Origin: Pseudomonas sp. GM49 | Lineage (GTDB): Bacteria > Pseudomonadota > Gammaproteobacteria > Pseudomonadales > Pseudomonadaceae | Length of the DNA: 64,000 nt | Assembly (NCBI RefSeq): GCF_000282355.1 | Contig: NZ_AKJL01000038.1 | Location: 1 to 64,000, forward strand | Reading direction: 5' to 3' | Part shown: piece after piece, positions 27,441 through 37,821 of the stretch | Layout of the letters: every line of letters begins with the position of its first letter | How positions within the stretch are numbered: position 1 is the stretch's first letter | Translations under genes and position numbers: made by a program | The notes under the pieces: model-generated | Seen by the model: only the letters and a program-made list of their open reading frames with translations | The model's database searches: none | Told to the model about the DNA's origin: nothing

Positions 27441-27470
27441 AAAACGGCGACCCGAAGGTCGCCGTTTTTT
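27441..27470. terminator. Bidirectional terminator between the anti-sigma gene and fdhA
   Basis: Perfect 12-bp stem (aaaacggcgacc / ggtcgccgtttt) with a cgaa loop and T/A tracts on both sides. It serves the two convergent transcription units. Confidence 0.92.
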
Positions 27471-27483
27471 ATTGCGTGAAGAC

Positions 27484-28683
27484 TTACGCCGCACTGAACA
27501 TCTTGTGCGGATCGATCACAAACTTCTTCGGCACGCCGGCATCGAACTCGCCATAACCCTGCGGAGCCTGATCCAGGCTGATCACCTGAACGCCTACCAC
27601 TTCGGCGATGTTGATACGGTCCCACATGATCGCCTGCATCAGCTGGCGGTTGTACTTCATCACCGGGGTCTGGCCGGTGTGGAAGCTGTGGGATTTCGCC
27701 CAGCCCAGACCGAAGCGAATGCTCAGGCTACCCATTTTCGCGGCAGCGTCGACAGCGCCCGGGTCTTCGGTCACGTAGAGGCCGGGGATGCCGATCTTGC
27801 CTGCCACACGCACCACGCCCATCAGCGAGTTGAGCACGGTGGCCGGGGCTTCGTGTTTCACGCCATCATGACCATGGCCACGGGCTTCGAAGCCTACGGC
27901 GTCGATGGCGCAATCCACTTCCGGCTCGCCCAGCAGTGCAGCGATTTGCTCGTGCAGCGGCGTGTCCAGGGACAGGTCGGCGATTTCGAAACCCTGGGCC
28001 TTGGCGTGAGCCAGGCGGATGGTGTTGACGTCACCGACGATCACCACGGCAGCACCCAGCAGGCGAGCCGAAGCGGCAGCGGCCAGACCAACCGGGCCGG
28101 CGCCAGCGATATACACGGTGCTGCCCGGGCCAACGCCGGCAGTCACTGCGCCGTGGTAACCGGTTGGCAGGATGTCGGAGAGGCAGGTCAGGTCGCGGAT
28201 TTTTTCCATCGCCCGATCGCGATCCGGCAGTTTCAACAGGTTGAAGTCGGCGTACGGCACCATGGCGTATTCCGCCTGGCCACCGGTCCAGTCGCCCATG
28301 TCGACGTAACCGTAGGCACCGCCCGGACGCGCCGGGTTGACGCTCAGGCACACGCCGGTGTGCATTTCCTTGCAGGAACGGCAGCGCCCGCAAGCTACGT
28401 TGAACGGTACCGAGACCAGGTCGCCGATTTGAAGGTTTTCGACGTCACTGCCCTTCTCGATCACTTCACCGGTGATCTCGTGGCCCAGCACCAGGCCGGT
28501 TTGCGCCGTGGTACGACCGCGCACCATGTGCTGGTCGGAACCACAGATGTTGGTGGACACCACACGCAGGATGACAGCGTGTTCAATCTTCCTGCCACGC
28601 GGGTCCTGCATTTTCGGATAGTCAATCTTCTGCACTTCGACCTTGCCAGCGCCGAGATACACCACACCACGATTGCCAGACAT
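27484..28683 (-). CDS. fdhA: Glutathione-independent formaldehyde dehydrogenase
   Basis: 399 residues, zinc-dependent medium-chain dehydrogenase that oxidises formaldehyde to formate with NAD+. Catalytic zinc segment NICGSDQHMVRGR, structural zinc cluster CGRCRSCKEMHTGVC, and Rossmann motif AGAGPVGLAAA. It lies at the end of the glyA-sox-purU-fdhA series, as PA5421 does in P. aeruginosa, where it removes formaldehyde released in betaine and sarcosine demethylation. A REP-containing gap of 250 bp separates it from purU. Confidence 0.96.
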   Translation of the reverse strand: MSGNRGVVYLGAGKVEVQKIDYPKMQDPRGRKIEHAVILRVVSTNICGSDQHMVRGRTTAQTGLVLGHEITGEVIEKGSDVENLQIGDLVSVPFNVACGRCRSCKEMHTGVCLSVNPARPGGAYGYVDMGDWTGGQAEYAMVPYADFNLLKLPDRDRAMEKIRDLTCLSDILPTGYHGAVTAGVGPGSTVYIAGAGPVGLAAAASARLLGAAVVIVGDVNTIRLAHAKAQGFEIADLSLDTPLHEQIAALLGEPEVDCAIDAVGFEARGHGHDGVKHEAPATVLNSLMGVVRVAGKIGIPGLYVTEDPGAVDAAAKMGSLSIRFGLGWAKSHSFHTGQTPVMKYNRQLMQAIMWDRINIAEVVGVQVISLDQAPQGYGEFDAGVPKKFVIDPHKMFSAA

Positions 28684-28807
28684 GCTTTCACCTCGCTGTT
28701 GTTTTTATGGAACCACGTTGCCCAGGCAGGCAGCGCGTTAAGTGCTCGGGTTATTGCCTGTGTGTCTTGTGTTGCTTGTCAGGGCCCCATCGTCGGAACG
28801 CCGCCCG

Positions 28808-28911
28808 GAGCAAGCTCGCTCCCACAGTGGATCGGGGGTGGACACAAGATCTGTGAACAACACAAAACCTGTGGGAGCGGCGGTGCGACGATTCGCCTTG
28901 CTCGCGAATGG
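28808..28911. repeat. Variant REP pair between fdhA and purU
   Basis: The left half is gcaagctcgctcccacagtg. The right half has the longer form gtgggagcggcggtgcgacg...cttgctcgcgaa, an expanded variant of the core. Confidence 0.75.
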
Positions 28912-28933
28912 GCTGTGAAGCGGCCCCAAAAAT

Positions 28934-29791
28934 CTAGAGAACGACCGTTCTGTTGGCGTTCAAAAACACTCTTCTTTCGATGTGATACCCAACGGCCCGC
29001 GCCAGCGTCAGCCCTTCGATATCCCGCCCCTTGGCGATCAGGTCTTCCGGATAATGGCTGTGATCCACTGCCTCCACACCCTGGGCAATGATCGGACCTT
29101 CATCCAGGTCGTTGTTGATGTAATGCGCAGTGGCACCGACCAGTTTCACACCCTTGTTGTAGGCCTGGTGATAGGGCTTGGCGCCCTTGAACCCAGGCAG
29201 CAGGGAGTGGTGGATGTTGATCGCCTTGCCATCGAGCTTGCGACACAACTCCGGTGACAGCACTTGCATGTAGCGCGCAAGAATCACCAGCTCCGCACCG
29301 GACTCTTCAATGACCTGCCATACCTGACGTTCCTGGGACGGCTTGTCGTTCGGATCCAGCGGGAAGTGGTAGTAGGGAATCTGGTGCCAGTCGGCCAGTG
29401 GCTTGAGGTCCGGGTGGTTGGAGACCACGGCGGCGACGTCCATCGACAACTGGCCGATGCGTTGGCGATAAAGCAAGTCGTTGAGGCAGTGATCGGCCTT
29501 GGAGACCATGATCACCACTTTTGGTCGATAGTTCGGCGCAGTCAGTTCGAAGATCATGCCGAAGGCTTCGCCACGCTCGGCCAGACCCGCGCGGAACGAC
29601 TGTTCGTCGAAACCATCAGGCTGGCGGAATTCCACACGAATGAAAAAACGACCCGAGAGCCGGTCATCGAATGAATGGTGTTCAGTGACGTAGCAGCCCT
29701 GCTCGAACAGAAAGCGGGTCACCGCGTCCACGGTGCCGAGCACACTGGGGCAGTCGGCGGTCAGAATCCATGTGTCTGGGGCGCGGCTCAT
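28934..29791 (-). CDS. purU: Formyltetrahydrofolate deformylase
   Basis: 285 residues. N-terminal ACT domain (TWILTADCPSVLGTVDAVTR), then the formyltransferase-fold hydrolase with NIHHSLLPGFKGAKPYHQAY and TAHYINNDLDEGPII. It hydrolyses 10-formyl-THF to formate and THF, recycling the folate loaded with one-carbon units by sarcosine oxidase. The position between soxG and fdhA matches P. aeruginosa purU2 (PA5420), so it is probably the catabolic rather than purine-balancing copy. Confidence 0.96.
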   Translation of the reverse strand: MSRAPDTWILTADCPSVLGTVDAVTRFLFEQGCYVTEHHSFDDRLSGRFFIRVEFRQPDGFDEQSFRAGLAERGEAFGMIFELTAPNYRPKVVIMVSKADHCLNDLLYRQRIGQLSMDVAAVVSNHPDLKPLADWHQIPYYHFPLDPNDKPSQERQVWQVIEESGAELVILARYMQVLSPELCRKLDGKAINIHHSLLPGFKGAKPYHQAYNKGVKLVGATAHYINNDLDEGPIIAQGVEAVDHSHYPEDLIAKGRDIEGLTLARAVGYHIERRVFLNANRTVVL

Positions 29792-29825
29792 GGTGCGGTG
29801 ACTCCTGAGAAATCGGTGGATGCCT

Positions 29826-29930
29826 ACTGTAGGAGCGAGCCCTGCTCGCGATGGAGGCCAACGATGACGCGTACTTTCTGATTCAACGCGTTGCCTTGAC
29901 GTCCATCGCGAGCAGGCTCGCTCCTACAGC
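29826..29930. repeat. REP inverted pair, TAGGAGC type
   Basis: actgtaggagcgagccctgc and inverse. The spacer contains caacgatgacgcgt, shared with the other TAGGAGC pairs. It lies between purU and soxG. Confidence 0.9.
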
Positions 29931-29941
29931 GACGGTGGTGA

Positions 29942-30574
29942 TCAGGCCTGGACGCTGAGGCCGTATTCAGCGGACGCATCCTGCAACCACAGCCACCAGT
30001 AATCCGAGAAGCTGCGACGAATCAGCAGTTCCCAGGTGTCTTCGGCGGTGTGACGGATCATCAGTTGCGACTTGGCGAACACCGTGCCGACGGCTTTGCC
30101 CACCGGGAAGTTGTTCGGGTGCACGTCATAGCTGGTGGACTTCATCAGCACCTGGCGCACGTTCGGGCCGCTCAGTTCGAGGAGTTGCTGGCCGCCGCTG
30201 ACGTTGACGATTGCAATGTGCAGATCGCCCAGTGCCGCGCGCAGTTTTTGCTCGGCGGCAAGCTCTTCACCGGTCGGCACGATCAGCAGCCACTCATCCG
30301 GTCCCATCCACTGCAGACTGGTCTCGCCTTTGACGATGACGCTCAGCGCGCCTGGCAATTCAATGCCCAGGGCCTTGTGCACGCCCGCGGCAAACGCGGC
30401 ATCGTGGCCATCGCCACGGATGGTCAGGTGACCGAGGAGTTTTTTCTCACGCACGGTCACGCCGGCGTTCTTGCGACCCTTGCCCACCAGGCTGGCGAGG
30501 TCGGCATGATGCAACGACGACTCGGCCTTGGCCCCGGAGGTTGGGCGTTGTTGGTAAACATTGGCTGCGGTCAT
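29942..30574 (-). CDS. soxG: Sarcosine oxidase gamma subunit
   Basis: 210 residues from MTAANVYQQRPTSGAKAES; the frame continues upstream into the REP pair, so this ATG is preferred. Small folate-binding-like subunit of heterotetrameric sarcosine oxidase (QWMGPDEWLLIVPTGEE; LLIRRSFSDYWWLWLQDA). With SoxA, B and D it converts sarcosine and THF to glycine, 5,10-methylene-THF and H2O2. It is separated from soxA by a REP pair of about 90 bp, which may set its level relative to soxA. Confidence 0.95.
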   Translation of the reverse strand: MTAANVYQQRPTSGAKAESSLHHADLASLVGKGRKNAGVTVREKKLLGHLTIRGDGHDAAFAAGVHKALGIELPGALSVIVKGETSLQWMGPDEWLLIVPTGEELAAEQKLRAALGDLHIAIVNVSGGQQLLELSGPNVRQVLMKSTSYDVHPNNFPVGKAVGTVFAKSQLMIRHTAEDTWELLIRRSFSDYWWLWLQDASAEYGLSVQA

Positions 30575-30630
30575 AAAGCACCTGTTCTGAATTCTGTTGG
30601 TTCCGGCCCTTGTGGTGGCTGCTCTATCGC

Positions 30631-30724
30631 CATCGCGAGCAAGCTCGCTCCCACAGTGGACTGATGCCTGGCACAAATTTTTCTGGCGACTTCAATCCTG
30701 TGGGAGCGAGCTTGCTCGCGATGC
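30631..30724. repeat. REP inverted pair inside the sox operon
   Basis: catcgcgagcaagctcgctc and ggagcgagcttgctcgcgat flank a 45-bp spacer between soxA and soxG. Confidence 0.9.
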
Positions 30725-30767
30725 AGACGACGCGGTTTCACGGCGCGCCCACAGGACCCGAGGCCAT

Positions 30768-33700
30768 TTAAACGTTCTGGCGTTCACCCTTCGGATCGAA
30801 GAACACCGAAGAAACGATTTCCGCCTCGATCACGCTGCCATCGGCCAGCGGTGCGAACACTCGCTCACCCATCCGCTGCAACCCGCCCTTGACCACGCCC
30901 ATGGCGAACGAATAGCCCAGGGAGTTGTGCAGGTAACTGGAAGTCACGTGACCCACCATGGTCATCGGAATCGCTTGCTTGGTGTTGAACACCAGTTGCG
31001 CACCTTCCGGCAGCCATTTGGTCGGATCGATCGGCTTCAGGCCAACCAGCTGTTTGCGCTGATCACGCACGCAGTCTTCGCGGTTCATGCCACGCCAGCC
31101 GATCCACGAGAACGGTTTGGTGCGACCGACACACCAGCCCATATTCAGGTCATCCGGGGTCATCGAGCTGTCAGTGTCCTGACCGACGATGATGAAGCCC
31201 TTCTCGGCCCGCAGCACGTGCATGGTTTCGGTGCCATATGGCGTCAGGTTGTACTTCTTGCCGGCGTCGACGATTTTTTCCAGTACGCCCATGGCGTAGT
31301 CGGCTTGCACGTTGACTTCGTACGACAGTTCACCGGTAAACGAAATCCGGAACACCCGCGCCGGCACACCGCCGACCAGGCCTTCTTTCCAGGTCATGAA
31401 CGGGAAGGCTTCGCTGCTCAAGTCGATGTCGGTGACTTCGCTGAGCAGCTTGCGGCTGTTCGGCCCGGACAGGGTCATGGTCGCCCAGTGGTCGGTGACG
31501 GAGGTGAAGTACACCTTCATGTCCGGCCATTCGGTCTGGTGGTACAGCTCCAGCCACTGCAGCACGCGTGCCGCGCCGCCGGTGGTGGTGGTCATGACGA
31601 AATGGTTGTCGGCCAGGCAAGCCGTCACGCCGTCGTCGAACACCATGCCGTCTTCTTTGCACATCAGGCCGTAGCGCGCCTTGCCCACGTCGAGCTTGGT
31701 CCAGGCGTTGGTGTAGACGCGGTTGAGGAACTCGCGCGCATCCGGGCCCTGGATGTCGATCTTGCCCAGGGTCGAAGCATCGAGCAGGCCGACGCTGTCG
31801 CGCACGGCTTTGCATTCGCGCTTCACCGCGGCATGCAGGTCTTCACCGGACTTCGGGAAGTACCAAGGACGTTTCCACTGGCCGACGTCTTCGAATTCGG
31901 CGCCGTTTTTCAGGTGCCATTGATGCAGCGCGGTGTAACGCACCGGCTCGAAAATGTGCCCACAGTGACGACCGGCCACGGCGCCGAAGGTCACCGGCGT
32001 GTAGTTCGGACGGAACATGGTGGTGCCCATCTGCGGGATGGTCACGTTCAGCGAGCGGGCAGCGATGGCCAGGCCGTTGACGTTGCCGAGCTTACCCTGA
32101 TCGGTGCCGAAGCCCAGCGCGGTGTAGCGCTTGACGTGCTCGACCGACTCGAAGCCTTCACGGGTCGCCAGTTCGATGGCGGCGGCGGTGACGTCGTTCT
32201 GCAGGTCGACGAATTGCTTCGGCGCCCGTGCGGTGTTCTTTTCGTGCGGTACCTGGAACAGCGCCAAGGTCGGCTCTTCGAGACGGCTCAGGGCTTTCGG
32301 CAACAAGCCTTCGACAGTCTGGAACCCGGCTTCGGCAGCGGCGCGGGCGCCACCTTCAAAACCATCGGCCAGGGAATCGCCAAGACCATAGGCGCCGTTG
32401 ATGCCACCGACGCACACGCGTTTCTGCGGTGCTTCGCCCGGTACGAAACCGAGGATGTCTTCGCGCCAGATCGGCTTGCCACCCAGGTGCGAAGCCAGGT
32501 GAACCACCGGGCTGTAGCCACCGGAGCTGGCCACCACGTCGCATTCAAGCCATTCGCCTGGGCTGGTCACGGTGTGAGCTTTGACATCAATGGCAGCCAC
32601 ACGGGCAGCGGTCACGCGCTTGCTGCCACGGGCCTCGATCACGGCGCTGCCGGTGAGGATACGGATGCCTTTGGCGCGAGCCTCTTCCACCAGCGCACCA
32701 CGCGGGTTGCTGCGGGCGTCAGCGATGGCCACCACTTGCAGGCTGGCATCGAGCCAGTCCAGGGCAACGCGGTAGGCGTGGTCGTTGTTGGTGCTCAAGA
32801 CCAGCTTCTTGCCCGGTGCCACGCCGTAACGACGCACGTAGGTCGAGATGGCGCCAGCGAGCATGTTGCCCGGTACGTCGTTGTTGCCGTAGACCAGTGG
32901 ACGCTCGTGAGCGCCGGTCGCCAGCACCACACGCTTGGCACGAACCCGGTGGATGCGCTGACGCACCTGGCCAATCGGTGCGCGGTCGCCGAGGTGATCG
33001 GTCAGGCGCTCGTGAATGGTCAGGAAGTTATGGTCGTGGTAGCCGTTGACCGTGGCGCGCGGCAACAGCAGCACGTCCGGGGTGTTCTTCAGTTCGTCGA
33101 TGACACTGGCCACCCACTCCATCGCCGGCTTGCCGTCGAGGCTTTCGCGGGAATCGAGCAAGCTGCCACCGAACTCTTCCTGTTCGTCAGCCAGAATTAC
33201 ACGGGCACCGCTGCGCGCAGCCGCCAGTGCAGCAGCCAGGCCAGCAGGGCCAGCGCCGACGATCAGCACGTCGCAGTGCTGGTTCATGTAGTCGTAGGTG
33301 TCCGGATCGTTCTCGGTCGGCGAGCGGCCAAGACCGGCGGCCTTGCGGATGTACTTCTCGTAAGTCATCCAGAACGATTGCGGGTACATGAAGGTTTTGT
33401 AGTAGAAGCCCGGCGGCATCAGCTTGCCGCCGACCTTGCCGAGAATCCCCATCATGTCATTGTTCACGCTCGGCCAGCCGTTGGTGCTGGTGGCGACCAG
33501 GCCTTGATACAGCGCCTGTTGCGTAGCACGCACGTTCGGGATCTGCGTGGCTTCGGTGGCGCCGATCTGCAGCACCGCGTTTGGCTCTTCAGCACCGGCG
33601 GCGAAGATGCCGCGCGGACGGGAATACTTGAAGCTGCGACCGATGATGTCGACGCCGTTGGCCAACAGTGCAGCGGCCAGGGAATCGCCTTCGAAGCCTT

Positions 33701-33785
33701 TGTAGTTCTGGCCGTTGAAGGTGAAGGTCAAGACTTTGTTGCGGTCGATCCGTCCGCCGTTGGACAGGCGATTGATCTGGCTCAT
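30768..33785 (-). CDS. soxA: Sarcosine oxidase alpha subunit
   Basis: 1005 residues, normal for heterotetrameric sarcosine oxidase. N-terminal 2Fe-2S-fold-like region without the cysteines (FNGQNYKGFEGDSLAAALLA), nucleotide-binding motif DVLIVGAGPAGLAAALAAAR near residue 172, and a C-terminal aminomethyltransferase/GcvT-like folate domain from about residue 610 (VTDHWATMTLSGPNSRKLL). It channels the one-carbon unit to THF. Its start overlaps the soxD stop by four bases. Confidence 0.97.
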   Translation of the reverse strand: MSQINRLSNGGRIDRNKVLTFTFNGQNYKGFEGDSLAAALLANGVDIIGRSFKYSRPRGIFAAGAEEPNAVLQIGATEATQIPNVRATQQALYQGLVATSTNGWPSVNNDMMGILGKVGGKLMPPGFYYKTFMYPQSFWMTYEKYIRKAAGLGRSPTENDPDTYDYMNQHCDVLIVGAGPAGLAAALAAARSGARVILADEQEEFGGSLLDSRESLDGKPAMEWVASVIDELKNTPDVLLLPRATVNGYHDHNFLTIHERLTDHLGDRAPIGQVRQRIHRVRAKRVVLATGAHERPLVYGNNDVPGNMLAGAISTYVRRYGVAPGKKLVLSTNNDHAYRVALDWLDASLQVVAIADARSNPRGALVEEARAKGIRILTGSAVIEARGSKRVTAARVAAIDVKAHTVTSPGEWLECDVVASSGGYSPVVHLASHLGGKPIWREDILGFVPGEAPQKRVCVGGINGAYGLGDSLADGFEGGARAAAEAGFQTVEGLLPKALSRLEEPTLALFQVPHEKNTARAPKQFVDLQNDVTAAAIELATREGFESVEHVKRYTALGFGTDQGKLGNVNGLAIAARSLNVTIPQMGTTMFRPNYTPVTFGAVAGRHCGHIFEPVRYTALHQWHLKNGAEFEDVGQWKRPWYFPKSGEDLHAAVKRECKAVRDSVGLLDASTLGKIDIQGPDAREFLNRVYTNAWTKLDVGKARYGLMCKEDGMVFDDGVTACLADNHFVMTTTTGGAARVLQWLELYHQTEWPDMKVYFTSVTDHWATMTLSGPNSRKLLSEVTDIDLSSEAFPFMTWKEGLVGGVPARVFRISFTGELSYEVNVQADYAMGVLEKIVDAGKKYNLTPYGTETMHVLRAEKGFIIVGQDTDSSMTPDDLNMGWCVGRTKPFSWIGWRGMNREDCVRDQRKQLVGLKPIDPTKWLPEGAQLVFNTKQAIPMTMVGHVTSSYLHNSLGYSFAMGVVKGGLQRMGERVFAPLADGSVIEAEIVSSVFFDPKGERQNV

Positions 33786-34111
33786 ACCTTCTCTCCCAGA
33801 GCCGTGCTGGCCGCTTTCGGGCTATCGGTCTTGTCGGTGAATTGTGGCTTGGTGCCGATCTTGTAGGTTTCGAGAATCTCGTAGGTCACGGTGTCGCGGG
33901 TGACGTTGAAGTACTGACGGCAACCGGCGACGTGATCCCACAGCTCGTGGTGCAGACCGCGCGGGTTATCGCGGAAGAACATGTAGTCGCCCCACTCCTC
34001 GTCGGTGCAGCTGTTCGGATCCAGTGGACGCGGGATGTGCGCCTGGCCGGATGCATGGAATTCCTCTTCGGAGCGCAGTTCGCCGCAGTGAGGACAGAAG
34101 ATATGCAACAT
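33782..34111 (-). CDS. soxD: Sarcosine oxidase delta subunit
   Basis: 109 residues. Zinc-binding subunit with C6 and C9 in MLHIFCPHCGE and the later H/C ligands in the WDHVAGCRQYF segment. It stabilises the SoxABDG complex. It is coupled to soxA by a four-base overlap and lies 15 bp after soxB. Confidence 0.97.
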   Translation of the reverse strand: MLHIFCPHCGELRSEEEFHASGQAHIPRPLDPNSCTDEEWGDYMFFRDNPRGLHHELWDHVAGCRQYFNVTRDTVTYEILETYKIGTKPQFTDKTDSPKAASTALGEKV

Positions 34112-34125
34112 GGGGATTTCTCCTG

Positions 34126-35376
34126 TTAGTGGGCGACCGCAGCAGCGCCGTGTTCATCGATCAACGCACCGTTGTGGAAACGGTCGATGGAGAAAGGTGC
34201 GGCCAACGGGTGCATTTCACCCTTGGCCAGGCTTGCGGCAAACACGTTGCCCGAGCCAGGTGTAGCCTTGAAGCCGCCGGTGCCCCAACCGCAGTTGAAG
34301 AACATGTTCGGTACCGGGGTTTTCGAAATGATCGGGCAGGCATCCGGTGTGGTGTCGACGATGCCGCCCCACTGACGGTTCATGCGTACGCGCGACAGCA
34401 CCGGGAACATCTCGACGATGGCCTGGATGGTGTGCTCGATCACCGGGTACGAGCCACGCTGGCCGTAGCCGTTGTAACCGTCGATACCGGCGCCGATCAC
34501 CAGGTCGCCCTTGTCGGACTGGCTGATGTAGCCGTGCACGGCGTTGGACATGATCACGCTGTCGATAATCGGCTTGATCGGCTCGGACACCAGCGCTTGC
34601 AGCGGATGGGATTCGATCGGCAGGCGGAAACCGGCGAGCTTGGCCATGTGCCCGGAGTTACCGGCAGTCACTACACCGACGCGCTTGGCGCCGATGAAGC
34701 CCTTGTTGGTTTCAACGCCGATGCACACGCCGTTTTCCTTGCGGAAACCGATCACTTCGGTCTGCTGGATCAGGTCCACACCGAGGGCATCGGCGGCACG
34801 GGCAAAGCCCCAGGCCACGGCATCGTGACGGGCCACGCCGCCGCGACGCTGGACGGTTGCGCCCATCACCGGGTAGCGAGTGTTCTTGGAGCAGTCGAGG
34901 TACGGAATCTCGTCGGCAACCTGTTTGGCATCGAGCAGTTCACCATCCACGCCGTTGAGGCGGTTGGCGCTGACCCGACGCTCGGAATCACGGATGTCCT
35001 GCAGGGTGTGGCACAGGTTGTAGACGCCGCGCTGGGAGAACATCACGTTGTAGTTCAGGTCCTGGGACAGGCCTTCCCACAGTTTCATCGCGTGTTCGTA
35101 CAGGTGCGCCGACTCGTCCCACAGGTAGTTGGAACGCACGATGGTGGTGTTGCGCGCGGTGTTACCGCCGCCCAGCCAGCCTTTCTCGACCACGGCCACG
35201 TTGGTGATGCCGTGTTCCTTGGCCAGGTAGTAAGCCGTGGCCAGACCATGCCCGCCACCGCCGACGATGACCACGTCGTAGACCTTTTTAGGGGTCGGCG
35301 TGCGCCACATTTTCTGCCAGTTTTCATGATGGCTGAGAGAGTGTTTGAAGAGGCCGAAGCCCGAGTAGCGTTGCAT
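34126..35376 (-). CDS. soxB: Sarcosine oxidase beta subunit
   Basis: 416 residues from [24 protein letters not shown] lies nine bases before this ATG and only three before an earlier in-frame ATG, so the second is chosen. The FAD-binding motif is [20 protein letters not shown]. SoxB carries the sarcosine-oxidising flavin and, in characterised enzymes, a covalent FMN. First of the four sox genes, 23 bp after glyA. Confidence 0.97.
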   Translation of the reverse strand: MQRYSGFGLFKHSLSHHENWQKMWRTPTPKKVYDVVIVGGGGHGLATAYYLAKEHGITNVAVVEKGWLGGGNTARNTTIVRSNYLWDESAHLYEHAMKLWEGLSQDLNYNVMFSQRGVYNLCHTLQDIRDSERRVSANRLNGVDGELLDAKQVADEIPYLDCSKNTRYPVMGATVQRRGGVARHDAVAWGFARAADALGVDLIQQTEVIGFRKENGVCIGVETNKGFIGAKRVGVVTAGNSGHMAKLAGFRLPIESHPLQALVSEPIKPIIDSVIMSNAVHGYISQSDKGDLVIGAGIDGYNGYGQRGSYPVIEHTIQAIVEMFPVLSRVRMNRQWGGIVDTTPDACPIISKTPVPNMFFNCGWGTGGFKATPGSGNVFAASLAKGEMHPLAAPFSIDRFHNGALIDEHGAAAVAH

Positions 35377-35399
35377 AGTCATTTACTCCAAAACCGCAC

Positions 35400-36653
<1,254 letters not shown>

Positions 36654-36841
36654 CGCGTCTCTCCCAGCGGCGGCGGTGCGCCATTCGTCTCGGTGAGGCA
36701 CTGGCTTTTCGGCAGTGCCCTTTGATAGCGATGGTATGACCGGCTTCGAGTGGTCAAATGCCTATGGACGCCACGCAAAGGTGCGTTTACGACATGGCGG
36801 GAAATGGCAGGCCAAACACGACCGTCGATCCAGCGCAGATC

Positions 36842-36936
36842 CCCTGTGGGAGCGAGCTTGCTCGCGATAGCGGCATCACATTCAACATTGATGTCGGCTG
36901 ACCCGCCGCCATCGCGAGCAAGCTCGCTCCCACAGG
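36842..36936. repeat. REP inverted pair, TGGGAGC type
   Basis: Same arms and spacer segment (cacattcaacattgatgtcg) as the pair at 1112. It abuts the stop codon of the TraX-like gene. Confidence 0.92.
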
Positions 36937-37689
36937 TCAGGCGATGGCCTGTCGCACTGCGAGCAACACCAGGAAATGCAGGGGATAGAGCGCATACGCC
37001 CAACGCCGCATCGGCGGTGGTTTTACGCCCTTTGCATGTCGCAACAAGAACAGCCCGAGCCATGGCGCGATCAGACAAGTGGCGACTGCCGCCATCGCCA
37101 CCGGATTGCCCAATCGAACGGAGTAATACAGCACCTGCCACTGATTGGCCGCCAGACAGACCAGCCCCGTCAATAGTGCGAAATACCAGGGCCGTTGCAG
37201 TACCAGCAGCATCGCCAAAGGCAACAGGACGCCAAAGAAACCGAACATCAATCGCTGGGAGAACAACGCCGCCAGCAGCAACGCAACCGCCGCCAGCAGT
37301 CGCGATGCAAGCACCGGCTGCTGCCAGCCACGAACCACCAACAAGCCCAGGGCAAGGGTGGGCAGCACGTTCAAGGTGTCGGGATTGGGAATGTACATTC
37401 GATAAGGAATTTCACTCACCGCGCTAAACAGCAACAACCAACCCAGATAGCGCCACTGGCCGCCGGTCGTCGGAGCCCGCACGCGCGCCAGGTTGGCCGC
37501 CATCGCCAGACAGAACCACGGAAACGCCAGGCGCCCCGGAACATACAACAGATCGGCGGAATAACCGACATATCGCAGGTGATCGAGCACCATGCTCAAA
37601 AGCGCCAGCCACTTGAGCAGATCCAGTGCCCCGTCGCGCTGCTTTAAGTGCATGGCCTTGTGCATGGTTTTGTGCATTGTCACGTGCAT
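36937..37689 (-). CDS. TraX-family membrane protein
   Basis: About 250 residues, eight or more hydrophobic helices. The opening LDLLKWLALLSMVLDHLRYV and the central FSAVSEIPYRMYI resemble the TraX family (acyltransferase-like; TraX acetylates F-pilin in plasmid systems). P. aeruginosa has a similar gene at this position (PA5414). Start is uncertain: four ATGs 12 bp apart give MHVTMHKTMHKAMHLK; the first is chosen because AAGGG lies five bases before it. No pilin or transfer genes are nearby, so the substrate is unknown. Confidence 0.8.
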   Translation of the reverse strand: MHVTMHKTMHKAMHLKQRDGALDLLKWLALLSMVLDHLRYVGYSADLLYVPGRLAFPWFCLAMAANLARVRAPTTGGQWRYLGWLLLFSAVSEIPYRMYIPNPDTLNVLPTLALGLLVVRGWQQPVLASRLLAAVALLLAALFSQRLMFGFFGVLLPLAMLLVLQRPWYFALLTGLVCLAANQWQVLYYSVRLGNPVAMAAVATCLIAPWLGLFLLRHAKGVKPPPMRRWAYALYPLHFLVLLAVRQAIA

Positions 37690-37821
37690 AATTGCCCTTC
37701 GACACTGTATTTTCCCGACAGCGACATTCTGTGCGCTCCACCTGACGATCTTGGGTACAGCGCGCACCCTCATTGACCACGGGACGCTTCACCATAGGCA
37801 TCTCGACCACGGAAGCAGGCC

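Noticed and set aside
30597-33866. Long plus-strand frame opposite soxA and soxG
   Set aside because: Antisense shadow; soxA motifs and operon context are on the minus strand, and the frame begins in a REP pair.
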